Assembly: GCF_026151205.1 (NCBI RefSeq)
Contig: NC_087078.1
Span: 9,502,675 to 9,566,674, forward strand
Reading direction: 5' to 3'
Origin: Bolinopsis microptera
Lineage: Eukaryota > Ctenophora > Tentaculata > Lobata > Bolinopsidae
Length of the DNA stretch: 64,000 bases
Within the stretch, counting starts at the first letter, position 1, and each line of letters opens with the position of its first letter. This document shows, in pieces, positions 32,501-43,815 of the stretch. The notes beneath the pieces were generated by a model that was not told the origin of the DNA, made no database searches, and saw only the letters and a program-made list of their open reading frames with translations. The translations under genes and the position numbers were made by a program.

Positions 32501-35500
32501 AACCATTTGGAAACCATTTTAGGGTTTTTTTGATCGAATGTATCGTAATTAAAATTTCTGCCCCCATTTACTAAGATGTAATGTAAGGTGGTTTTCAGTA
32601 TTTCTATCAGTGCAACTATTCTGTAATACTGTTAGTAGTTACTGGAGTAGTGTGAACAACAATATAAACTATCAAATAAACCATTTGGAAACCATTTTAG
32701 AGTTTTTTTGATCGAATGTATCGTAATTAAAATTTCTGCCCCCATTTACTAAGATGTAATGTAAGGTGGTTTTCAGTGGTTTTATCAGTGCAAGTATTCT
32801 GTAACACTGTTAGATATTACTGGAGTAGTGTGAACAACAAGGTAAACTATCAAATAAACCATTTGGAAAACATTTTAGGGTTTTTTTGATCGAATGTATC
32901 GTAATCAGTGCAAGTATTCTGTTTATTAATACTAATATAAACCAAATGGTTTATTTGATACTTTATATTGTTGTCCACACTAGTCCAGTAACTACTAACA
33001 GTATTACAGAATAGTTGCACTGATAAAACTACTGAAAACCACCTTATATTACATCTTAGTAAATGGGGGCAGAAATTTTAATTACGATACATTCGATCAA
33101 AAAAACCCTACAATGGTTTCCAAATGGTTTATTTGATAGTTTATATTGTTGTTCACACTACTCCAGTAACTACTAACAGTATTACAGAATACTTGCACTG
33201 ATAAAACTACTGAAAACCACCTTACATTACATCTTAGTAAATGGGGGCAGAAATTTTAATTACGATACATTCGATCAAAAAAACCCTAAAATGGTTTCCA
33301 AATGGTTTATTTGATAGTTTATACTGTTGTTCACACTACTCCAGTAACTACTAACAGTATTACAGAATACTTGCACTGATAAAACTACTGAAAACCACCT
33401 TACATTACATCTTAGTAAATGGGGGCAGAAATATTAATTACGATACATTCGATCAAAAAAACCCTAAAATGGTTTCCAAATGGTTTATTTGATAGTTTAT
33501 ATTGTTGTTCACACTACTCCAGTAACTACTAACAGTATTACAGAATACTTGCACTGATAAAACTACTGAAAACCACCTTACATTACATCTTAGTAAATGG
33601 GGGCAGAAATTTTAATTACGATACATTCGATCAAAAAAACCCTAAAATGGTTTCCAAATGGTTTATTTGATAGTTTATATTGTTGTTCACACTACTCCAG
33701 TAACTACTAACAGTATTACAGAATACTTGCACTGATAAAACTACTGAAAACCACCTTACATTGCATTACATCTTAGTTTATGGTTTCTTGATGGTTTGTC
33801 TTGCGGTTCTTATCGTCCTTTCTACTATTCCACTAACAGTATTACAGTATAACAGAATAAATGGTTTCAAGATGGTTTATTTCACGGTTTGTATTGTTGT
33901 TTGCACTAACCTGTGGACCTATGGACTACAGTCACTGGTATGCATAATTCGATTACGTATATCCGACCGAGCAAGAAATCGTATCACCAAGGAAACTTAA
34001 TTAGATTGGCACGGTCAGATCATGATGGGGGCAGACGATACAACGTGGGGGCAAGAAATGGGGGCATGATACAAATACGATACAAATTCAGCGAAAACAT
34101 CGCCTCCTGAATTTTGTAGTGGATTTTGTAGTGGATTTTGCGCGCCTCACGTACGTTACAATATTTATCATTGCAGAATCTACGACGCGACGGTAGAAGT
34201 CAGAAGTCTCAATAAACTGCTCGTACTTATACTTTTATATACACTTATAAGATATGAAAATCTAAGTAACACATCAACCCCACTCAGGCCGCCCATCCCA
34301 AATAGCTTGAAATCTGTGACAAATCCCTAAAAATCCAGAATGAGAATCTTTACCCCTGGGCCCTGAAGGGGATTTGTGTTGCTGTATATTTGAAACATGA
34401 TTGGTGGTTAAATAGAGAGTACATATCCCTAACCATTACAAAGACCAAGTTTTAAGCTCTTGAACCACTCAAGCCATTCTTAGAAGCCATGCCAATCCCA
34501 AAATGACTGAAATCCTCGTAAAATCCAGATCGAGAATCTTTACCCCTGTAGTGCTTTTATGTTCCGGGGTAGGTGAAACATGTTTTAGTTTAAAAATGGG
34601 TTCTACCTGTCCCAAACCATCATAAAAATCAAGTTTCGACCTCTCAACCCACTCAGGCCACTCCCAGGGGCCACGCCCATCCCAAAATGACCGAAATCCA
34701 GCTAAAATCCAGACTTTAAAATCTTTACCCCTGTAGTGCTTTTATGTTCCGGGGTAGGTGGGACATGTTTTAGTTTAAAAATGGGTTCTACCTGTCCCAA
34801 ACCATCATAAAAATCAAGTTTCGATCTCTCAACCCACTCAGGCCACTCCCAGGGGCCACGCCCATCCCAAAATGACCGAAATCCAGCTAAAATCCAGACT
34901 TTAAAATCTTTACCCCTGTAGTGCTTTTATGTTCCGGGGTAGGTGGGACATGTTTCAGTTTAAAAATGGGTTTTACCTGTCCCAAACCATCATAAAAATC
35001 AAGTTTTGACCTCACAACCCACTCAGGCCACTCCCAGGGGCCACGCCCATCCCAAAATGACCGAAATCCAGCTAAAATCCAGACTTTAAAATCTTTACCC
35101 GGCCCCTGTAGTGCTTTTATGTTCCGGGGTAGGTGGGACATGTTTCAGTTTAAAAATGGGTTTTACCTGTCCCAAACCATCATAAAAATCAAGTTTCGAC
35201 CTCTCAACCCACTCAGGCCACTCTCAGGGGCCACGCCTAACCCAGAAAAGCTACAGGAAGTGGGGTGGGGCAAAACTAACGTTACATACGTTGAGTCTTA
35301 TACAGGGGTGTAGGAAGCGGGGGGCAGGGGGTGCCATCGCCCCCCATGAAATCTGGGGAAGTGGCCAAAAAGGGCCAACTTTTTAATATAGGTTTCTAAA
35401 AATTTTTGGGAAAAACAATTTTTTTCCGAACATTTTTAAGTCAAAAATCTTTTCAGTCAAAAATTTTCAAAGTTTTCTTGGAAACTAGTTTTGTTCATGT

Positions 35501-38500
35501 TTCATGCTACCCTGATCATTATGAGCCAAAAATATTTTTTTCGGTTTTCGAAGTTCGATATACGATCGAGGGATCCCCTTTGTAATGCGATCTCGTAAGG
35601 CAGGCCTCCCCTTCGCAATACGACCTCGGAAGCGGGAGCTCTGCTTTCAGAGGTACGTATCGGCCAGGTAGCGTAGTTGGTTGATCATCGGATTTGTAAT
35701 CGTAAGATTGCGAGTTCGAATCCCACTGCCTGCCTAGTCGTGGGGTGAGCGTCGTTGACGCTCTGCTAAGGATCCCGAGTGGTCTATGTAGCCCCACGGT
35801 TCACTCAGCCGAATGCTCGAGAAATCGGGTGTGAGGGTTAAATGAGGAGCTGTGCTTGATCAACACAGCGAAGCCTCGGGCGAAGAAAGTGTGGCATAGT
35901 GCCTTAACCGTTGCTGGCCTTAGGAACGATCCTTCGGCTTCTTGTAAAGCTCTTCCTTGAAAGTGCTGGTTTACATTGTAATGCAGGTAATGCCGAAGTA
36001 AAATAACAAAGGTGGTCGACTCATTCGATGGCCTTGTTGCGTCGCAACGAATCCTCATAAGATAAGATAAGATAAGATATCGAGAATGACTCGGACCGAA
36101 AATTTTCTAAGTCAAAGATTTTCAAAGTTTTCTTGGAAACTACTTTTGTTCATGTTTTATGCTACCCTGATCATTTTGAGCCAAACATATTTTTTTTCGG
36201 TTTTCGAAGTTCGATACACGATTTTGGACTCGAGGGATCCCCCGATCCCCTTTGTAATACGATCTCGGAAGGCAGGCCTCCCCTTCGTAATACGAGCTCG
36301 GAAGCGGGAGCTCTGCTTTCAGAGGTACGTATCGAGAATGACTCGGACCGAACATTTTCTAAGTCCAAAATTTTCAAAGTTTTCTTGGAAACTAGTTTTG
36401 TTCATGTTTCATGCTACCCTGATCATTATGAGCCAAAAATATTTTTTTCGGTTTTCGAAGTTCGATATACGATCGAGGGATCCCCTTTGTAATGCGATTT
36501 CGGAAGGCAGGCCTCCCCTTCGCAATACGACCTCGGAAGCGGGAGCTCTGCTTTCAGAGGTACGTATCGAGAATAACTCGGACCGAAAATTTTCTAAGTC
36601 AAAGATTTTCAAAGTTTTCTTGGAAACTAATTTTGTTCCGAATGTTTCATGCTACCCTGATCATTAGGAGCCAAAAATATTTTTTTCGGTTTTCGAAGTT
36701 CGATATACGATTTTGGACTCGAGGGATCCCCTTTGTAATGCGATCTCGGAAGGCAGGCCTCCCCTTCGCAATACTAGCTCGGAAGCAGGAGCTCAGCTTT
36801 CAGAGGTACGTATCGAGAATAACTCGGACCGAAAATTGTTTAAGTCAAAATTTTTCAAAGTTTTTCTAGAAATTACTTTTGTTCATGTTTCATGCTACCC
36901 TGATCATTTGCATTCTGAGCCAAAAATATAGTTTTCGGTTTTTTGAAGTCCGTACCTTTCATTCGGTAGGTTGTGGATGTGATACTGATTGGTTTCATAT
37001 ACTAATTATATATATATATAGACTCTTATACCACCACCGTGTTTCATATTATGGACCTGCAACTTTGCAGATGGCATGCTAACTACTCATTCGAGGATTT
37101 CGTCGCCAATGCTCGAAAATTTGAATATTTAGACTACGTCCATATAATATTAAATCACCTATATTGTTCTTTCCGGACATGCTAGACGCCCATTTATTTC
37201 AGATTACTGCAGATAATTAATTGTTGCATCTGATCTGAAAAATTGAGGCCAAACGTATTTGAAATGACGAAGTTATCAAGCATTTAATGTATCTCGTTAA
37301 CAAAATTGATTGGGTGATTATCTGATAGGTCACCTTAATTGGGTTCCCTTGCAATTTGACGGGGCCATCTAATCACCTGTACAGGTAATCGAATCACCTG
37401 ATCACACGTAATGGATAAACTCGTCATGCCTCGTATGAGTATCTCGGTCATCTGAGAAGCTACAACTCTCATTTTTTTTCAGATCAAACGTAATTTGAAT
37501 GGCCAAATACAATCCTATAAAATCTGGCTCGATCTGATTATCAAAACTATCAAATAAATGCGATCATGAACCTTCATTAAAAAAAATGAAAATGAATATT
37601 CTTTGATTTAATATATTGCTCGAATGAGTGGTGATAGTAAGTCATACCAAAAAGAATACCCCGGAACATAAATCCCTTACAGCATACAGGTGTAAAGATT
37701 CTCATTCTGTCTGTCTGGATTTGATTTTACCCCGGAACATAAAAGCACTACAGGGGTAAAGATTTTACAGTCTGGATTTTAGCTGGATTTCGGTCATTTT
37801 GGGTTGGGCGTGGCCCCTGGGAGTGGCCTGAGTGGGCTGAGAGGTCAAAACTTGATTTTTATGATAGTTTGGGACAGGTAGAACCCATTTTAAAACTAAA
37901 ACATGTCCCACCTACCCCGGAACATAAAAGCACTACAGGGGTAAAGATTTTAAAGTCTGGATTTTAGCTGGATTTTGGTCATTTTGGGATGGGCGTGGCC
38001 CCTGGGAGTGGCCTGAGTGGGTTGAGAGGTCGAAACTTGATTTTTATGATGGTTTGGGACAGGTAGAACCCATTTTAAAACTAAAACATGTCCCACCTAC
38101 CCCGGACCATAAAAGCACTACAGGGGTAAAGATTTTAAAGTCTGGATTTTAGCTGGATTTTGGTCATTTTGGGATGGGCGTGGCCCCTGGGAGTGGCCTG
38201 AGTGGATTGAGAGGTCGAAACTTGATTTTTATGATGGTTTGGGACAGGTAGAACCCATTTTAAAACCAAAACATGTCCCACCTACCCCGGAACATAAAAG
38301 CACTACAGGGGTAAAGATTTTAAAGTCTGGATTTTAGCTGGATTTTGGTCATTTTAAGATGGGCGTGGCCCCTGGGAGTGGCCTGAATGGGTTGAGAGGT
38401 CGAAACTTGATTTTTATGATGGTTAGGGACAGGTAGAACCCATTTTAAAACCAAAACATGTCCCACCTACCCCGGAACATAAAAGCACTACAGGGGTAAA

Positions 38501-41500
38501 GATTTTAAAGTCTGGATTTTAGCTGGATTTTGGTCATTTTGGGATGGGCGTGGCCCCTGAGAGTGGCCTGAGTGGGTTGAGAGGTCGAAACTTGATTTTT
38601 ATGATGGTTAGGGACAGGTAGAACCCATTTTAAAACCAAAACATGTCCCACCTACCCCGGAACATAAAAGCACTACAGGGGTAAAGATTTTAAAGTCTGG
38701 ATTTTAGCTGGATTTCGGTCATTTTGGGATGGGCGTGGCCCCTGAGAGTGGCCTGAGTGGGTTGAGAGGTCGAAACTTGATTTTTATGATGGTTAGGGAC
38801 AGGTAGAACCCATTTTAAAACCAAAACATGTCCCACCTACCCCGGAACATAAAAGCACTACATGGGTAAAGATTTTAAAGTCTGGATTTTAGCTGGATTT
38901 TGGTCATTTTGGGATGGGCGTGGCCCCTGGGAGTGGCCTGAATGGGTTGAGAGGTCGAAACTTGATTTTTATGATGGTTTGGGACAGGTAGAACCCATTT
39001 TTAAACCAAAACATGTCCCACCTACCCCGGAACATAAAAGCACTACAGGGGTAAAGATTTTAAAGTCTGGATTTTAGCTGGATTTCGGTCATTTTGGGAT
39101 GGGCGTGGCCCCTGGGAGTGGCCTGAGTGGGTTGAGAGGTCGAAACTTGATTTTTATGATGGTTTGGGACAGGTAAAACCCATTTTTAAACTAAAACATG
39201 TCCCACCTACCCCGGAACATAAAAGCACTACAGGGGTAAAGATTTTAAAGTCTGGATTTTAGCTGGATTTTGGTCATTTTGGGATGGGCGTGGCCCCTGG
39301 GAGTGGCCTGAATGGGTTGAGAGGTCGAAACTTGATTTTTATGATGGTTTGGGACAGGTAGAACCCATTTTTAAACCAAAACATGTCCCACCTACCCCGG
39401 AACATAAAAGCACTACAGGGGTAAAGATTTTAAAGTCTGGATTTTAGCTGGATTTCGGTCATTTTGGGATGGGCGTGGCCCCTGGGAGTGGCCTGAGTGG
39501 GTTGAGAGGTCGAAACTTGATTTTTATGATGGTTTGGGACAGGTAGAACCCATTTTTAAACTAAAACATGTCCCACCTACCCCGGAACATAAAAGCACTA
39601 CAGGGGTGAAAAGCACTACAAATCCACTACAAAAATCAAGGAAACGTGCTCTCGCCGTCCTATCCGGGAACATAGATCGCATACGGGGGTAAAGATTCGG
39701 GGGGTTTGGTTTTTTACCCTCTAGAATAATATCAATTTTAATTTTAATTCAAATTCAATTTCACTCTGTTAGTGATACAATTTAGAAATTGATCGAATAT
39801 CTGGCTATAATAGTAAGTAGTTTAGAAAGTGCTTGGCCGGATTAGATATCATAACAATGATTTAGGCTCATCATGATAGCATGATGAGGGTAGCATGAAA
39901 CGTAGGGAAAAGTGTTTTCTAGGGAAAAAATTCAAGGGCTGTAAAACACTTTAAAACAGCTAACACTATGAATAGAATTGAAAAACAACAAAACTTTTAA
40001 ATAACCATAAACATACATAAATATCTATGTCCTATACCTATTTTGAAATCGGAGGGAACAATAGGTATTTATGAGGTTGATGCCTATTATTATTAGCATT
40101 AGATATAAAAAGATAATGAGTATACTGACACAGTGAGAATGTAGCGCGTCTATCATGTCTGAGATTGTGAGAGGTTCCCCCTCCTTGCTGGGTCTCTTCC
40201 TGCAAACTGGTCTCTTTTCTCTCCGCGTCTTATTAGAGTAGTCGAGTGAGGGGAACTCTGTAGTGTTAGGGTGAATTAGAAACAAATTTATAACAGTTAG
40301 CTTGTTTACCAATAATCTTATTTAAGATTTATAATCATTATTATGTTCATTTTTATGTTCATAGTTTTACTAGAAAAGCGAACTTTACATTTACATTAAA
40401 ATGACATTTTACTTTATAATGATAATGTAAATTACACAAATTGCATGGTTCGCACAGTTAATTTACCGAAATGAAAAGCTGGGTTGTCCGAGGCAAGGAT
40501 AGACGTACTGTAGCCGGAGTAAGTACCCTGATAAATTGAGTGTTAGTTACCATGGTAACCAGTGTTAGTTACCAATAGTTACCAATAGTTACCGATGCAA
40601 TATGATATCTTTTTAAATTCTAGTGGCTCAAGCTCAGTTTGAGGGGTTAAAATGGTAGCTCAAATTAGTACAGTAAAACCGGGCATTACCGCGTAGTCAT
40701 TCCCTTATCCCAAATAGGGCTTAATATCCATAATATAAACAAACAATACCCCGATTTACCGCGAACCCTGATTAGGGTTTACCGCGGCTGTTCCCAAAAT
40801 CTGCAGTAAAATTTGGTTTTACCGCAATTAATTACTAGGCTTCGTAGGAAATAATAAGCTTATGAAGATGAAATGTTTACAAAGTTCTCACAGATTGTTG
40901 TCGTGTTTTCTCTCTTATCTTCTTCATCTGCTTGTGCTTCTTCAGCATCCGCTTCATTTCTTCCTCGCTCATCTCTTCTTCATCGCTGCTATCTGAACTG
41001 AAATTTCGGGAATTATTTTAATATTTCGCCGAATTCCATCACTCTACGTCCGAAACCGATGAAAATAAACTAAAATTGATTTTTTAAGGAGATTACTTCT
41101 GTAAGGGCAAAGGCGAACTATAAGTTATCTGACTAATAAATACAGAAAATTAAATAGTTGAAATAAACACTGTGTAAGTTAGAATATTGTCACACGATCC
41201 TCTCAATGACACTGTCTTGTGACTTAGTCCTACTGGAAGGGGAGTAAGCAGCTCTGATACCTCTAGCTTTCTACTTATTGCTTATTCGCTAAACATGACA
41301 TGTCACATGACGTCATGACATGTGTCACTGGTCACATGACGTCATGACGTGTCACATGACGTGTCACATGGTAACTGGTAAGTTGACAGCACCTGTCTGA
41401 AAGGAGGATGTCTTTTAGCCACATGTTCTCTTCAGTTAGCTCACTTGTGTCGTACATAAACTTCTCGTCAGGCTTCAGATCTGAAGAAAACATGTGTTTT

Positions 41501-43133
41501 ATATACAAAAAACTCTGGGAAAACTGTGCAGTTTTGCGATATAATTATTATGTAACTATAACATGCACACTGACGTAATCAACAGCTCCATTTAAATTAA
41601 CAATTCTTAATCGTATTTTGAATTGAGCATAAACCTAAATTGTGAATAATCATTAATTATTAGTGAATATTTCATATTTTAAAGGATGAGGGGACCTTAG
41701 AATTTACTTTCAAATATTCGCGTTTAAGTCCTGTGAAAGTGTGTAGAATCAAAAAATACGCCGGACTGTGAAATCGATAATTCGTGCAATATCACGCCGC
41801 GCTCCTATTGGCTGATAGCAATTTTGGGCTGTGACGTCAATTATGTGTAAGACCAACGTGCGTGCGCGCACACCCTTCGCTCGTGTCAACATTTTGTCCT
41901 GTCCTGTTTTACTTGCGTCGTGTTACCTTTGGCGTTTGCGAGAGCGGTATCTTTGGTTGCACTGAATTAGTCTAAGTTACGAATAATTCTCTTTAATAGT
42001 TAAATGTAACTCAGAAAGGCTTTCTTGTAGTTGTAGTAGGTATTTCTATTTATAAATAGCTAAGATAAGTAGCATCCGCTAACTAAACCACAAACTGCTA
42101 TTTTGTTTTGACTTGTTTGAAACCCGATATGGACACAATTAAAAATCGGCATATTTCTTTATACAAGAATAAAGGAATGTATTTTCATATGCTTGTCCAA
42201 CTGGAATGAAGACATGCATTTCATACCTACCCGATCCGTTTTTATTAGGACCGTGTTGTGTTGATATGACATGTTGATATATCAACTGTGGTACGATACA
42301 GGGAGTTGCTAGGTGTTACGTTGGGAGCTATAAATATACATAATTTACATGCCTTTCTGTGTGACTTCAATCTTATTTCAGGTGTATCTCGGCTCATGGT
42401 TATCGTAGGGTGATAATTCTTTTTTCAACCGGTCATAAAAAGTCTCCTCTCCATTGGTTATAGGCTTGTTAGTATTGTAAATTGTTTATGTATTCTTAAT
42501 TAGTAATTTAGTCAGCCCGCACGCTCATTTTACCTGTATTTCTATATGCGCGGATCAGAGCAACTCACATAATTGACGTCACAGGTTCAAATTGTTTTGG
42601 CTGGATATCTCGGCGCGCGAATGAAATACAACTTTGCGGATTTCACTAAAGTGGTTTATACGATTAATGTAATAATATGATTTGCACGAGAAAAAAACTT
42701 TTTCTAAGGTCCCCTCATCCTTTAACCCTACCTCTATCAAGAAGCAATGAATCAGGATTCGAGGTATTTTCGTCGTTAACATTCCTGTTAATTCATATTG
42801 TTAACCACAACTACAAATACAAAATAGCGGTTAGATAAATTTATGACTGATAGTTTTATAAACTAACCATTTGTGAAAGATACACGGAATAATTGTCGTT
42901 TGAAAAAATCGGGAAAGTAAAATGAATGAAATGAGAGCAAGAAATCTTATCAGATTCAATTTATAATTTTGATAATTACAAAATCAGCTCAATTCCCTCA
43001 TGATTTACCAAGAATATTTGAAAGTGGGTACGGGATCCACCATCACATTTTCCACTTCAGAGAGCAGACGTGATATGTTGAGGAATCTCTCCAGTGCTTT
43101 GACATGATGAGGAACGCTCAGATCTCTCTCCAT
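29515..43133 (-). CDS. Unidentified acidic/coiled protein; one exon resembles the N-terminal region of INO80
   Basis: Seven exons on the minus strand join in phase: ~43030-43133, 41393-41472, 40892-40997, 40130-40255, 30570-30604, ~30088-30235, 29515-29826, giving ~300 residues. It starts MERDLSVPHHVKALERFL. Exons 2-3 give KFMYDTSELTEENMWLKDIL, then LLSDSSDSSDEEEMSEEEMK and a lysine-rich helix. This resembles the 'LYNFSKLKK-RKWLK-ILLSDESS...EEL--ML-LHK' segment of metazoan INO80. The rest (PLTISDMIDALHSHC, GITPPQLLIECDGPCLKKPR, QIWREAIGQVVKKAEERLSR) and the acidic Ser/Glu-rich tail do not match INO80 and no ATPase domain follows. The donors of exon 1 and exon 6 are uncertain. The intron between 30604 and 40130 is about 9.5 kb and packed with satellites. 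A nuclear, chromatin-related role is only a guess. Confidence 0.55.
29949..30057. mobile_element. 109-bp pogo/Tigger-like MITE
   Basis: Left end CAGTAAACCCCGATATATAG after a TA; right end, read inverted, CAGTAATACCCCGATTTTCC. Internal GCGGAGTTATGACTATAAGC and CCGCGGTAAATCGGGG. The CAGTA(A)AACC(C/T)CG start and TA context are typical of pogo/Tigger elements of the Tc1/mariner group. Relatives: 40670-40835 and the start at 58522. Confidence 0.65.
30605..31904. other. intron stretch without a supported gene
   Basis: Part of the 9.5-kb intron. A short minus-strand open stretch at 31073-31285 (LQRRSPSHHFTSP, SNSSPWTCFYAHLQ) could be a decayed retroelement fragment, but nothing supports expression. 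GCGCGCGC is present at about 31505. Confidence 0.4.
31905..33900. repeat. facing inverted satellite arrays, 178-bp unit, about five copies per arm
   Basis: The left arm repeats a 178-bp unit starting GATGTAATGTAAGGTG at 32041, 32219, 32397, 32575 and 32753. After a short turn at about 32905-32940 the same unit continues in reverse complement (CACCTTACATTACATC) at about 33047, 33227, 33405, 33583 and 33763. Each outer edge carries a diverged part-unit. Copies within an arm and between arms are very similar (few substitutions per unit), so the block can form a stem of nearly 1 kb. No ORF of note. The unit contains CGAATGTATCGTAATTAAAA and TGCCCCCATTTACTAAGATG. Confidence 0.92.
34275..35245. repeat. 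left inverted array of the 185-bp satellite (about five units)
   Basis: Units contain AGTGCTTTTATGTTCCGGGG and CCACTCCCAGGGGCCACGCC. The first one or two units (34275-34500) are diverged and the later three nearly identical. The orientation is opposite to the array at 37670-39640. Confidence 0.9.
35303..35400. other. transposon-end-like sequence
   Basis: CAGGGGTGTAGGAAGCGGGG, then CCATCGCCCCCCATGAAATC, resembles the CAGGGG-type starts of hAT and related elements. The partner end was not found, so this is only a candidate terminus. Confidence 0.3.
35400..36950. repeat. tandem repeat of a ~235-252-bp unit, interrupted by a SINE
   Basis: The marker CGGACCGAAAATTTTCTAAG occurs at 36092, 36344, 36579 and 36825. 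A further unit lies before the SINE (35460-35661), and a more diverged one starts near 35400. Each unit contains GCAGGCCTCCCCTTCG, GGAGCTCTGCTTTCAGAGG and TACGTATCGAGAAT. The block lies between the two inverted arms of the 185-bp satellite. Several overlapping open frames of 100-190 codons are artefacts of repetition. Confidence 0.88.
35662..36077 (+). mobile_element. 416-bp tRNA-derived SINE with (GATAA)n tail
   Basis: The head GGCCAGGTAGCGTAGTTGGT and GCGAGTTCGAATCCCACTGC matches the A-box and B-box half of a tRNA, most like tRNA-Thr(TGT). The anticodon-stem pairing is degraded (TCGGA against TCGTA), so it is not a functional tRNA. An unrelated body of about 330 bp follows and ends in GATAAGATAAGATAAGATA. 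The flanking repeat copies preserve the empty site (GAGGTACGTATCGAGAATGA), and the SINE interrupts it with TATC on both sides (35658-35661 and 36078-36081). Confidence 0.85.
36951..37665. other. intron stretch between satellite blocks
   Basis: AT-rich single-copy-looking sequence inside the 9.5-kb intron, with a short TA run at about 37008. No exon supported. Confidence 0.4.
37670..39640. repeat. right array of the 185-bp satellite (about ten units)
   Basis: Units starting CCCGGAACATAAAAGCACTA recur every 185 bp from 37731 (37916, 38101, 38286 and onward to 39581), preceded by a diverged unit from about 37670. Single-base differences (CATTTTAAAACC/CATTTTTAAACC, GGGATGGGCG/AAGATGGGCG) alternate between neighbouring units near 38840-39580. 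This suggests that a two-unit block was duplicated. Confidence 0.92.
40668..40838. mobile_element. pogo/Tigger-like MITE fragment
   Basis: TACAGTAAAACCGGGCATTACC starts the element (first 20 bases TACAGTAAAACCGGGCATTA). It ends near GCAGTAAAATTTGGTTTTAC, with internal ATACCCCGATTTACCGCG. It belongs to the same general family as 29949-30057, but is longer and more diverged. Confidence 0.5.
41292..41372. repeat. minisatellite of CRE-like sites (TGACGTCA)
   Basis: Units of GTCACATGACGTCATGACAT and GTCACATGACGTGTCACATG alternate over about 80 bp, 20 bp before the donor site of exon 41393-41472. TGACGTCA is the palindromic CREB/ATF core and occurs twice in full, with several TGACGTGT half-sites. 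Confidence 0.7.
41683..42721. mobile_element. 1039-bp MITE with TTAA target duplication (piggyBac-like)
   Basis: TTAA at 41679-41682 and 42722-42725 flank a sequence that starts AGGATGAGGGGACCTTAGAA and ends with its reverse complement. Subterminal parts also match inverted: TGTGACGTCAATTATGTG at 41830 and its inverse at 42566-42583. No transposase ORF. The TTAA target is characteristic of piggyBac elements, although the terminal CCC usual there is missing. Confidence 0.75.
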
Positions 43134-43437
43134 TTTGATACCTTATAAAAAAAATTAAGTTTATAAACAGTATTGAAATCGAGCTCTATACTAACTTTCA
43201 GTACCTAAATCATGAACAATGTCTTGTTTAAAAATAAACAAACACTGAGACTTGATTTCTCAATACTTTTTTACCGCATCAATTATCAGCAAACCAATAA
43301 CCACGATTAGGATAATAACAATTGTGAGACAATTTAAATAGTAACTTCCCTTATTATACATACATTGTGTGATTGTGTGAACAGATTGTAGATTTATATC
43401 TTTATACTGAAGTTTTATAAACTATTAATTTAAGATA

Positions 43438-43492
43438 ACGAAACAAAACGAAACGAAAAGAAACGAAATGAAATGAAACGAAAAGAAACACA
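43438..43492. repeat. (GAAAC/GAAAA)n simple repeat
   Basis: ACGAAACAAAACGAAACGAA and similar pentamers continue to about 43490. Confidence 0.8.
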
Positions 43493-43599
43493 GTATTTAC
43501 TACCCTGCCACTATGTAACTAAGATATTGTATAAAAAGTCGGGCCCCCTTCCCCTGTATCTCATGGAAATCTCACACACCTAACTCTGTTCTTTACGGA

Positions 43600-43815
43600 A
43601 ATATTCCACTGCTGACAGATACCATAAAGACACGACGACTTCATATGGCCATCGGTATAGAGGACGACCTCATAAGACCTTTCCGGACGTCCTACAAGAA
43701 GATACTGGATTGGATCCTGATAAGTTATGGCTCATGAGTGAGATAGAGATAAATGGAGAGAAGCGCTGTCACGAAACTCGTTCCAGACTTTATCTGGATC
43801 GACCTAGGCAGGGTA
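43600..43815 (+). pseudogene. 3' coding remnant of a LINE (RTE-like tail)
   Basis: An open plus-strand stretch reads RGRPHKTFPDVLQEDTGLD, then LWLMSEIEINGEKR. It parallels the end of the RTE-like ORF at 56632-58487 ([19 protein letters not shown]). Only the last ~70 codons are present. Confidence 0.55.

Noticed and set aside
35662-35735. Functional tRNA-Thr(TGT) gene
   Set aside because: Anticodon stem is mispaired and the sequence continues into a SINE body with a (GATAA)n tail.
35519-36931. Overlapping 65-190-codon frames in the 245-bp tandem repeat
   Set aside because: Frames repeat with the DNA unit, occur on both strands and resemble no protein.
29515-43133. True INO80 ATPase gene
   Set aside because: Similarity is limited to one exon pair; the product ends after ~300 residues without DBINO or helicase domains.
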